Shown piece by piece: positions 25,200 through 32,890 of a stretch of DNA of 64,000 nucleotides. The notes beneath the pieces were generated by a model. The model saw nothing but the letters and a program-made list of their open reading frames with translations, had not been told where the DNA came from and did no database searches. The stretch comes from HK1 sp965215295 (GTDB lineage: Bacteria; Pseudomonadota; Gammaproteobacteria; HK1). The translations under genes were made by a program, and so were the position numbers. Location: NCBI GenBank assembly GCA_965215295.1, contig OZ244045.1:2914001-2978000 (forward strand), read 5' to 3'. How positions within the stretch are numbered: position 1 is the first letter of the stretch; the number at the start of each line of letters is the position of its first letter.

Positions 25200-26633
25200 T
25201 CAGCCGTCCTCGGGCTCCAGGCGTGCGATCACGCCGTCCGAATGGTCGTTCAGGAGGTAGACGAGCCCGTCCGGGCCGACCCGCACGTCCCGGATTCGAC
25301 CGAGGACGTCCTCGAACATCCGCTCCTCGCGCACCACGCGCTCCCCTTCGAGCTCGAGTCGCACGAGGAGCCGGAACTTGAGCGCCCCGACCAGCAGGCT
25401 GCCGCGCCAGCCGGGGAACCGGTCGCCGTCGTAGAACGCCATCCCCGAGGGGGCGATGGACGGGGTCCACTGGTGGAGCGGCTGCGCCATGCCGTCCTTG
25501 TGCGTGCCTTCGCCGATTGACGTGCCGAGGCCGTAGTTCCGTCCGTAGGTGACGACCGGCCAGCCGTAGTTGGCCCCTGCCCGAATGACGTTGACCTCGT
25601 CGCCGCCCTGCGGGCCGTGCTCGTGCGTCCACAGCTCGCCGGTCCAGGGGTTCATCGCCGCCCCCTGCACGTTGCGGTTGCCCAGCGAGAAGATCTCGGG
25701 CTTCGCCCCCGCCGTCGACGCGAACGGATTGTCGGGGGGCACGCCGCCGTCCTCGGCGAGGCGGACGATGGAGCCGGCGTGGTCGCCGAGGTCCTGCGCA
25801 CGCGGGCGGTCGCCGCGGTCACCGAGGGTGAGGAATACGTGTCCGTTGCCGTCGAACGCCACCCGCCCGCCGAAGTGACGGCCGCCGCGGGACTTCGGCA
25901 ACGCCCGGAACAGGACCTCCACGTCGGCGAACCGGTGGCCGTCGAGCCGGCCGCGCGCGAGCTCGGTGCCGTAGCGTCCGCCGCTTCCACCGGCGTAGGC
26001 GAAGTAGACGAGGCGGTTGCGTGCGAAGTCCGGGTGCAGCGCGACATCGTGCAGACCGCCCTGTCCGGCCGGCGCCACCGCGGCGGGCAGTCCGTCGATG
26101 GGGGTCGGGTCCAGCGTGCCGTCCGCCTCGACGTAGCGCAGCCGGCCGGACCGTTCGGTGACGAGCATCCGTCCGTCGGGGAGGAACGCGAGCGACCAGG
26201 GATGCTCGAGCCCGTCCGTCACGATGGTCACGCGCACCGCGTGCCGCTCGGTCTGCTGGATGGTGTACGCCCCCGGGGTTCTCGCCTTCGCAACGTCCGC
26301 GCACCCCAGCGCCGCCGCCACCAAGCAGACGCCGAGCCGGCGGGATCGTTTCGGCGGCCTCGCGCCCCCGGACAGGATTCCCGGCATGTCCGGGCCCGGC
26401 GTCTTCGCGTCCGCCAGCGCCGCCACCAGGCAGACGCCGAGCCGGCGGGATCGTTTCGGCGGCCTCGCGCCCCCGGACAGGATTCCCGGCATGTCCGGGC
26501 CCGGCGTCTTCGCGTCCGCCAGCGCCGCCACCAGGCAGACGCCGAGCCGGCGGGATCGTTTCGGCGGCCTCGCGCCCCCGGACAGGATTCCCGGCATGTC
26601 CGGGCCCGGCGTCTTCGCGTCCGTGAGGTGCAT
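25200..26633 (-). CDS. PQQ-dependent sugar dehydrogenase-like (YliI/sorbosone dehydrogenase) protein with triplicated N-terminus
   Basis: A 477-residue protein. The C-terminal 340 residues form the glucose/sorbosone dehydrogenase six-bladed propeller: LEHPWSLAFLPDGRMLVTER, LHDVALHPDFARNRLVYF, GGRVAFDGNGHVFLTLGDR, and GELWTHEHGPQGGDEVN. These enzymes oxidise aldose sugars in the periplasm with PQQ. The N-terminus holds a 35-residue segment (DAKTPGPDMPGIL, then RSRRLGVCLVAALA) three times in frame. The last copy ends LVAAALGC, a possible lipobox. GAGGA 7 bases before 26633 supports the full-length start, but the ATG in the last copy could also serve. Only the last hydrophobic segment is likely to be cleaved. 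Confidence 0.85.
   Translation of the reverse strand: MHLTDAKTPGPDMPGILSGGARPPKRSRRLGVCLVAALADAKTPGPDMPGILSGGARPPKRSRRLGVCLVAALADAKTPGPDMPGILSGGARPPKRSRRLGVCLVAAALGCADVAKARTPGAYTIQQTERHAVRVTIVTDGLEHPWSLAFLPDGRMLVTERSGRLRYVEADGTLDPTPIDGLPAAVAPAGQGGLHDVALHPDFARNRLVYFAYAGGSGGRYGTELARGRLDGHRFADVEVLFRALPKSRGGRHFGGRVAFDGNGHVFLTLGDRGDRPRAQDLGDHAGSIVRLAEDGGVPPDNPFASTAGAKPEIFSLGNRNVQGAAMNPWTGELWTHEHGPQGGDEVNVIRAGANYGWPVVTYGRNYGLGTSIGEGTHKDGMAQPLHQWTPSIAPSGMAFYDGDRFPGWRGSLLVGALKFRLLVRLELEGERVVREERMFEDVLGRIRDVRVGPDGLVYLLNDHSDGVIARLEPEDG
26314..26628. repeat. 105-bp tandem repeat, three copies, at the 5' end of the sugar dehydrogenase gene
   Basis: Near-identical units begin at 26314, 26419 and 26524. 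The length is a multiple of three, so the gene stays open and the signal-peptide region is repeated three times. Confidence 0.95.
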
Positions 26634-26895
26634 GGCGAGTCCTCGGCGGGGCTGCCCGGTGCGGCTTCCGGGCGGCGGCAGGATGCATCGCGCCGGCGCG
26701 CGGGGTCAACGCCGGTCCTGCCCCGCGGCCGGGACCATCGTACGCCCATCGGAGCGCCACCTCCGGGGACCGGAAACCGTCGGGACGACGCATGTAGGGA
26801 TTGCAAATGACCAACATGATTGTACATACTGCGCAAGCGCGCCGGGAAGTGGCGGCCGAATCGCTCGCCGCGGGCGCTGACGTGAGGATCAGGTC

Positions 26896-27177
26896 ATGCC
26901 ATTCGATACGTACAAGGTCGCGGAAGCCCGGGCCCACTTCTCCGCCCTCCTGAGTCGGGCCAAGGCGGGTGAAGAGATCGTCATCACCAAGGGCCGGGAG
27001 CCGCAGGCTCGCATCGTGCCGCCGCCGGAAACCGCGAGGCGGGAGCCGGCCCCGCTCGGGCACCTCTGCCTGCCGGACGATCTGTTCGATCGGGAGGACG
27101 CGGAGCAGGCCGCGATCGACGCCGGCGACTACAGCGACGACCTGGGGATGTGGCGTGGAGGCCCGTCCGCCGCGTGA
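26896..27177 (+). CDS. Phd/YefM-family antitoxin
   Basis: A 93-residue protein. Residues 6-45 (YKVAEARAHFSALLSRAKAG, then EEIVITKGREPQARIVP) match the Phd/YefM DNA-binding and dimerisation domain. The acidic C-terminal part (LCLPDDLFDREDAEQ) would wrap the toxin. It overlaps the following PIN toxin gene as GTGA, the usual coupled arrangement. An AT-rich patch at 26800-26830 just upstream is the probable promoter and autoregulatory operator. A VapB-like role is inferred from the partner. Confidence 0.88.
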   Translation: MPFDTYKVAEARAHFSALLSRAKAGEEIVITKGREPQARIVPPPETARREPAPLGHLCLPDDLFDREDAEQAAIDAGDYSDDLGMWRGGPSAA

Positions 27178-27551
27178 GGCTGCTCCTCGACAGCCATGCC
27201 GTCTACTGGTGGATGGGGGGCAGCGTCAGGCTGTCCGCCGCCGCCCGGGAGTTGATCCTCGACAGCGACAACGTCCTGATGGTGAGCGCAGTCTCGATCT
27301 ACGAGATCGAGCTGAAGGCGAGGCGCGGGCGGATCGACCTTCCTCCTCAGGAGCTGAGAGCGGCACTGCGAAGAAATGCCGTCGAGAACCTGGCCATCAC
27401 CCATGAACACGCCGAATACGCCGCCTGTCTCGACTGGGATCACCGGGACCCGTGGGACCGACTCCTGGCGGCCCAGGCACGCCTGGAAGGCTGTGCCCTG
27501 GTCTCGGCGGACGGGGTCTTCGACGGCATCGGTGTCCGTCGATACTGGTAG
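27174..27551 (+). CDS. PIN-domain toxin (VapC-like, Sll0205-type)
   Basis: About 125 residues from the GTG at 27174, which overlaps the antitoxin stop. It shows PIN-domain acidic residues: Asp in RLLLDSHAVYWW, Glu in SAVSIYEIELK, Asp in DHRDPWDRLLAAQA, and Asp in LVSADGVF. It is predicted to be a metal-dependent ribonuclease held inactive by the upstream Phd-like protein. A GTG at 27150 is an alternative start. The last 39 bases of the gene are repeated 76 bp downstream. Confidence 0.88.
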   Translation: MRLLLDSHAVYWWMGGSVRLSAAARELILDSDNVLMVSAVSIYEIELKARRGRIDLPPQELRAALRRNAVENLAITHEHAEYAACLDWDHRDPWDRLLAAQARLEGCALVSADGVFDGIGVRRYW

Positions 27552-27630
27552 GGGTGCCGGCGGATCCGCGAGGTCGGCCACCGCCAGCAGCGTCTTCGAC
27601 GGCATCGGGGTTCAGCGATATTGGTAGGGG
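27516..27630. repeat. Duplicated 3' end of the PIN toxin gene
   Basis: Copy one (27516-27554) encodes the toxin C-terminus VFDGIGVRRYW and its stop. Copy two (27592-27630) would encode VFDGIGVQRYW and a stop. The copies differ at about five positions, so the duplication is not recent, or copy two is the remnant of a second toxin gene. Confidence 0.85.
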
Positions 27631-27722
27631 GTAGCCGGGCACCCCTGCGGCATCATCCCGCCGACGGCGCCACGGACGCGCATCGGTGGCGGATGCCAGC
27701 CACCCGCCCGGGACCCGGGCAC

Positions 27723-28934
27723 TCAACCGAGACGGACCGGCAGGCGCTTGAGCGAGCGGCTCAGGATGAGCGGGTCCCATTCGAAGGTGTCGGCCGCGAG
27801 CGACGCGCACGGGAAACGTTCGAGGAAGGCGCCGAGGCCCAGAGCGCCTTCCAGGCGCGCGATCGCCGCCCCGAGGCAGTAGTGGACGGAGTAGCCGAAC
27901 CCGACGTGGCGGTTCGACCGGCGGGCGATGTCGAACCTCTCCGGCGCCTCGAACCGCCGCGGGTCGCGGTTCGCCGACGCCTGCACGAGCAGCAGGCGTT
28001 CCCCCGGCTCGATTCGCCGCCCGCCGTACTCCACCGGCTCGGCGACCTGTCGCCACATCGCTTTCGTGGGTCCGTCGAAGCGGAGGACCTCCTCGACCGC
28101 ATCCGGCATCCGGGACGGGTCGGAGGCGAGCGCCGCCCGCGCCGGGCCGTGTTCCAGAATCGCCTTCAGACCGTTCGCGAGCAGGTTGCGGGTGGTCTCG
28201 TGCCCGGCGAAGAGCAGGAGCACGCAGGTGGCGACGATCTCCTCCTCGTCGAGCACGTCGCCGCGTTCCTCGGCCGCGACGAGGTCGCTGATCAGATCCT
28301 CGCCGGGGCGCTCCCGGCGCTCGGCGATCACGCCGCGCAGGAACTCGGAGAACTCCCGCAGGCTGCGCTCGGCGCGCTCGTGGCGGTCCGCGCTGTGCAT
28401 CGCGCCGAAGACGAGGGTGAGGATGTCTTCGGACCAGCGCGTGAGATCGCCCCGGCTCTCGCGGGGAACCCCGAACAGGTCACAGATGACGCGCACCGGC
28501 AGCGGGCTTGCGAAGCGTTCGATGAAGTCGATCTCGCGCTCGGGCCCGAGGTCGGCGACCAGCTCCTCGACGAGGGACGCGATCCAGCCGCGCATCCGCT
28601 CCACCGCGCGGGGGCGGAAGGCGTAGTCCACCAGCTTGCGCAGCCGCGTGTGGCGCGGCGGATCGGTGAACACGATCCAGCGGGTCAGCACGTCGTATGT
28701 CGCCCGCTCGCGCTGCGCCGCGCCCCGCGCCCGGCACCGCTCGAAGTAGGGACTCACCCGGTCGGCGGACAGGCGGGAGTCGCGGAAGGCGGCGCGCACG
28801 TCGTCGTAGCGGAGCACCAGCCACGCCCCGAGCCGCTCGTCCCGGTGGAGCGGCGCAGCCTCACGCAGGCCCGCGAGGTACGAGTACGGGTCGGCGACGG
28901 CGTGGCCGGCGAGCAGCTCGGTGACCTGGCCCAT
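27723..28934 (-). CDS. Cytochrome P450
   Basis: A 403-residue bacterial class I P450. The start at 28934 has GAGGAG 8 bases upstream. Motifs: I-helix FAGHETT (residues 242-248), ExxR as EEVLR (281-285), and heme-ligand loop FGYSVHYCLG (346-355) with Cys353. In that loop the usual Gly four residues after Phe is Ser, an unusual but not necessarily inactivating change. It hydroxylates or demethylates an unknown organic substrate and needs a ferredoxin and reductase, neither encoded nearby. It is convergent with the toxin-antitoxin pair. Confidence 0.93.
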   Translation of the reverse strand: MGQVTELLAGHAVADPYSYLAGLREAAPLHRDERLGAWLVLRYDDVRAAFRDSRLSADRVSPYFERCRARGAAQRERATYDVLTRWIVFTDPPRHTRLRKLVDYAFRPRAVERMRGWIASLVEELVADLGPEREIDFIERFASPLPVRVICDLFGVPRESRGDLTRWSEDILTLVFGAMHSADRHERAERSLREFSEFLRGVIAERRERPGEDLISDLVAAEERGDVLDEEEIVATCVLLLFAGHETTRNLLANGLKAILEHGPARAALASDPSRMPDAVEEVLRFDGPTKAMWRQVAEPVEYGGRRIEPGERLLLVQASANRDPRRFEAPERFDIARRSNRHVGFGYSVHYCLGAAIARLEGALGLGAFLERFPCASLAADTFEWDPLILSRSLKRLPVRLG

Positions 28935-29064
28935 GCGCTCGACTCCTCGATCCATCCGGTCCGATCCGGAAGGTCCCGCGGACTGTACCCCGCATCCCCC
29001 GCCACTTCACGCGCATTGCCGGGAGCAGGGCCACGCTACGGCCCCGGTTCCGGGCAGGGCCGTG

Positions 29065-30273
29065 TCATTGTCGAGGAAGCTGCACGAGACCGGCGTCCTG
29101 AAGCTTCTGCCACACCTCGCCTGCGCAGGTTGCGATGTCTACGGCATATTTCTTCCTCTCGCAGTCGTCTGCCAGCAACTTCAGGTTCTCCCGGGTGGGA
29201 TTTCTCAGATTCACGTCCTTCGGGTGCCATTTCCACCAAGGCCAGCCGTCTTCTTGAGGTTCACGACCTTCTTGTAGTTTTTGTTCAATATCTTTGTACT
29301 CCTCCTTGTTGTCGTTGTGACACTTGACACCGAGGTAAATATTAGCTCTTCCAACCTCAATGCCAAAGGTGGCAGAGCCTCTAAGCTCATAATGCAGCCC
29401 GTGATAACCGAACTTTTGCTTGTCTTTTACAAAACCCTGAATCCTTTCCTCGGTGATATTTGAATATTGTTCTGACTTCTTGGGAGGGTTCTTGATTTTT
29501 TTCATCTCACATTCAATCTCTTTCCAAAGTTCCACAAGTAGTGAAACCTGCGCCCCAGCCATGGCCTTGCTCAAGTCATGGACGAGCACGAGGTTGTTGT
29601 CCTTCAGACAAAGCTCTTTCAAGTTGCTCATGTAAGCCTCCGTGAAATCCGTGCCTGTCAGCTTTTGTACAAGGTGCAGGTATTGGGCGACCGACTCCCG
29701 CAACGCCGGTACGTCGCAAGCGCGCTCCTGGCAACGTTTCAGCCAAGGGATCAATCCCTCCTCGTAGGAAACAGGCGTGTAGGCGACTCCGTCGGCGCTA
29801 TCCTCGGATGCCTCGTGGCCATCGAGAGTCAGGTACAAAACATGTGGAAGAGGATAACCTCGGCGCTGCAATAGTTTAGTATATCGCCTTAGTTGCCCGG
29901 GTTGATCTCCTGCATAGATCTTGTTCTCGATCACCACCGCCCGTTTGGAGTGGGGGCCGTGAATCAGGATGTCGATGTTGTCGCTCTCCCGTTCGACGAT
30001 CATGCCCGACTCGAATCTCGGAGTGTCGCCGACGACAACAGAACGCTTGACACCGTAGACAAAAGTACGCAAGAAATCTTCGAGATTTCGCCGGGGCTTG
30101 TCGGGCGACTTCCGGTAGTCGAGCAACGCCGCGAGGAACCGCGAGTGGAGATTCACCTCGTCGCTTTCGCTGCGCAGAACGGAGAAGACGTTGAAGGTGT
30201 CCCGGCGACCGGCCTCATGCCTCTCGTAATACCGCGCGGCCTGCGCCAACAACAACGGGTAGTTGCCGTTCAT
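29065..30273 (-). CDS. PD-(D/E)XK nuclease superfamily protein (PDDEXK_4-like)
   Basis: A 402-residue protein. The N-terminal half has the nuclease core: SESDEVNLHSRFLAALLD, then NIDILIHG giving the acidic residue, and AVVIENKIYAGDQPGQLRRY giving the E-x-K pair and following Gln (residues about 100-130). The C-terminal half is helical with many Lys/Glu and has no recognised domain. Relatives occur in defence and mobile regions, but no specific function is known. The second half of the gene (about 29200-29650) is clearly richer in A+T than its surroundings, which suggests horizontal acquisition. It stands alone without an obvious partner. Confidence 0.8.
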   Translation of the reverse strand: MNGNYPLLLAQAARYYERHEAGRRDTFNVFSVLRSESDEVNLHSRFLAALLDYRKSPDKPRRNLEDFLRTFVYGVKRSVVVGDTPRFESGMIVERESDNIDILIHGPHSKRAVVIENKIYAGDQPGQLRRYTKLLQRRGYPLPHVLYLTLDGHEASEDSADGVAYTPVSYEEGLIPWLKRCQERACDVPALRESVAQYLHLVQKLTGTDFTEAYMSNLKELCLKDNNLVLVHDLSKAMAGAQVSLLVELWKEIECEMKKIKNPPKKSEQYSNITEERIQGFVKDKQKFGYHGLHYELRGSATFGIEVGRANIYLGVKCHNDNKEEYKDIEQKLQEGREPQEDGWPWWKWHPKDVNLRNPTRENLKLLADDCERKKYAVDIATCAGEVWQKLQDAGLVQLPRQ

Positions 30274-30559
30274 GCCTTCACCTTCGCCACCTTTGTTCCG
30301 CCCGGTCCCTTGCGGACCGGCGGACTTTCAACCTGAACGTCGCCGTCACGATGAACATTGAATGGGTTTTCGATTGCGGGCGCAACCCCCCGGACCGCAC
30401 CGGGTGGAGGGTGGAGGACACACCGTCGGTCCGGCGCCATGGCACGACCGGCACCCCCCCGATGCGGGCGCCTGGACGGACCGGGTGCATCCCGCACGGG
30501 TCCGGCCGCCGTGCCGCATCGGGGGGCTCGCGCTACACTGCCTCCCGACCGGAGCCGCC

Positions 30560-30740
30560 CCCCGATGACCACCACTCCGTATCCCCTCGGCTCGACACAA
30601 CGACCGGACCGGTGGAGACGAGCCGGCCGGAGCCGCCCCCCGATGACCACCACTCCGTATCCCCTCGACTCGACACAACGACCGGACCGGTGGAGACGAA
30701 CCGGCCGGAGCCACCCCCGATGACCACTCCGTATCCCGCC
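30560..30740. repeat. Triplicated translation-start region upstream of the OYE-family gene
   Basis: Three copies of a 77-78-bp unit carry the same GGAG element and an ATG, with ATGs at 30565, 30643 and 30720. Only the third leads into the enzyme. The first two are in another frame and end at a TGA overlapping the third ATG. The remainder of 30274-30559 has no recognised gene. Confidence 0.92.
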
Positions 30741-32777
30741 CTCTTCGAGCCGCTCACCATCGGGCACCTCCGGCTCAAGAACCGGATCATGAGCACCGCG
30801 CACGCTCCCGCCTACGCCGAGGACGGCATGCCGAAGGAGCGCTACCGCCGCTATCACGAGGAGAAGGCGAGGGGCGGGCTCGCGCTGTCGATGTTCGGCG
30901 GCTCGTCGACGATCTCGATCGACTCGCCGCCGCCGTTCGGACAGATCGATCTCGGAGAGGATCGCGTCATCCCGTGGCTCCGGTCGTTCTCCGAATGCGT
31001 CCACCGCCACGGCTGCGCCACGATGATCCAGCTTACCCACATGGGACGGCGCACCGGCTGGAGCTCGCACGGCTGGCTCCCGACCATTGCGCCGTCGGCG
31101 GTGCGCGAGCCCGCCCACCGTTCGTTTCCGAAGGCCATGGACCGCGACGACATCGACCGGGTCGTCGGCGACTTCGCGGCGGCGGCGAGCCGCGCGCGGC
31201 AAGGCGGCCTCGACGGCTGCGAGCTCGCGGTGCTCGGACACCTCGGCGGACAGTTCTGGTCGCCGGCGGTGAACCGCCGCACCGACGGCTACGGAGGAAG
31301 CCTCGCCAACCGCGCCCGGTTCACCCTGGAGACGCTCAAGGCGATGCGCGAGCGCGCCGGCGAGCGTTTCCTGATCGGCATGCGCTTCACCATGGACGAG
31401 CTGGTGGAGGAGGGCCTGCACGAAGACGAGGCCCTGGAGATCGTGCGCCTGCACGTCGACGCCGGACTCGTCGACTTCCTGAACGTCACCGTCGGATCGT
31501 CGTTCGACCACGCGGGCCTGAGCTTCACCGTGCCCAACATGTCGCACCCCATCGCGCCGCACCTCGACAAGGTGAAGCGCATTCGCGACACGTTCGGCGT
31601 CCCGGTGTTCCACGCGAACCGGGTGGCGGACCTCGCGTCGGCCCAGCGGGCGGTGAAGGACGGGTGCGTCGACATGGTCGGCATGACCCGCGCGCACATC
31701 GCGGACCCGCATCTCGTCGCGAAGGTCGAGCGCGGAGAAGAGCGCCGCGTGCGCACCTGCGTCGGCGCGGGCTACTGCATCGACCGGATCTACGTGGGCG
31801 CGGATGCGCTCTGCCTGCAGAACCCGGCGACGGGACGCGAGCGGACGATGCCGCACGTCATCGCGCCGAGCCGCGGACCGCGGCGCAAGGTGGTGGTGGT
31901 CGGGGCCGGGCCGGCCGGTCTGGAAGCGGCGCGGGTCAGCGCATCACGCGGCCACGACGTGGTGCTCTTGGAAGCCGCGGCCGAGCCGGGCGGCCAGATC
32001 CGGCTGGCCGCGCGCGCAACGTGGCGGCGCGACCTCATCGGCATCGTGCAGTGGCTGGCCGGCGAAACGGAGACCCTCGGCGTCGACCTGCGGCTCGGCG
32101 CCTGGGCGGAAGCCGCCGACGTGCTCGGCGAGGATCCGGACATCGTGATCGTCGCCACCGGCGGACTTCCGAACACGGAGTGCATCGAGGGCGCCGAGCA
32201 CGTGGTCAGCCTGTGGGACGTGCTCGGCGGACAGGCGCAGCCGGGCTCGAACATCCTCCTGTTCGACGATCACGGCGGCCACCAGGGTCCGTCCGGCGCG
32301 GAGTTCCTCGCCGGGCGGGGCGCGAAAGTCGAGCTTGCCACGCCGGACCGCTCGGTCGCCTGCGAGCTCGGGGCCACGAACTTCTCCGTGCACCTGGAGC
32401 GCCTCTACCGCGCCGGCGTCACCCTGACCCCCGACGTCCGGCTCCTGTCGGTACGGCCGAAGGGCAACGCGCTCGAAGCGAGGATGCGCAACGTCTACAG
32501 CGGCGAGACGAGCCTCCGCGTGGTGGATCAGGTCGTGGTCGAGCACGGGACCCTTCCCGCCGACGAGCTGTTCCATGCGCTCGCCGCGCAGTCCGTCAAC
32601 CGGGGACGCACCGACCTCGGCGCGCTGGCGCGAGGCGCTCCGCAGCCGGGGACCGGCGAGGGATGCGGCTCAGGCCCGGCGGGAACGTTCTCGCTCTTCC
32701 GGGTGGGCGACGCGGTGGCGTCGCGCAACATCCACGCCGCGCTCTACGACGCGCTGCGGATCTGCAAGGATCTGTAA
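30720..32777 (+). CDS. NADH:flavin oxidoreductase, trimethylamine dehydrogenase/2,4-dienoyl-CoA reductase-like
   Basis: A 685-residue two-domain flavoprotein. Residues 1-340 form the FMN TIM barrel (LFEPLTIGHLRLKNRIMST, HLGGQFWSPAVNRRTDGYGG). The C-terminal domain begins with the ADP-binding motif KVVVVGAGPAGLEAARVSAS and holds a second nucleotide-binding segment containing FDDHGGHQG. The 4Fe-4S loop reads CVGAGYC with a final Cys at 365, so the second of four expected ligands is Ala350. Relatives act on N-methylated amines such as N-methylproline or on enoyl-CoA. The HyuB gene follows 113 bp downstream. A short direct repeat follows the stop (32777 and 32798). Confidence 0.88.
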   Translation: MTTPYPALFEPLTIGHLRLKNRIMSTAHAPAYAEDGMPKERYRRYHEEKARGGLALSMFGGSSTISIDSPPPFGQIDLGEDRVIPWLRSFSECVHRHGCATMIQLTHMGRRTGWSSHGWLPTIAPSAVREPAHRSFPKAMDRDDIDRVVGDFAAAASRARQGGLDGCELAVLGHLGGQFWSPAVNRRTDGYGGSLANRARFTLETLKAMRERAGERFLIGMRFTMDELVEEGLHEDEALEIVRLHVDAGLVDFLNVTVGSSFDHAGLSFTVPNMSHPIAPHLDKVKRIRDTFGVPVFHANRVADLASAQRAVKDGCVDMVGMTRAHIADPHLVAKVERGEERRVRTCVGAGYCIDRIYVGADALCLQNPATGRERTMPHVIAPSRGPRRKVVVVGAGPAGLEAARVSASRGHDVVLLEAAAEPGGQIRLAARATWRRDLIGIVQWLAGETETLGVDLRLGAWAEAADVLGEDPDIVIVATGGLPNTECIEGAEHVVSLWDVLGGQAQPGSNILLFDDHGGHQGPSGAEFLAGRGAKVELATPDRSVACELGATNFSVHLERLYRAGVTLTPDVRLLSVRPKGNALEARMRNVYSGETSLRVVDQVVVEHGTLPADELFHALAAQSVNRGRTDLGALARGAPQPGTGEGCGSGPAGTFSLFRVGDAVASRNIHAALYDALRICKDL

Positions 32778-32890
32778 CCGGGCCGCAAGGCTCTATGACC
32801 GGACCGCAAGGCTCTCGGCGCCCGGTCCATCGCCGGCCGCCATCACGTGACCGGAGCCGCCGAGGCCGCGACCGTCCCAGGAGAAGACCG

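Noticed and set aside
30565..30722. Small protein from the first two ATGs of the triplicated region
   Set aside because: The frame (MTTTPYPLGSTQ..., ending SHPR) is only repeat sequence and is explained by duplication of the true start.
30270..31856. A 528-codon minus-strand frame over the start of the OYE-family gene
   Set aside because: Antisense to conserved FMN-barrel coding sequence; its apparent repeats come from the triplicated start region.
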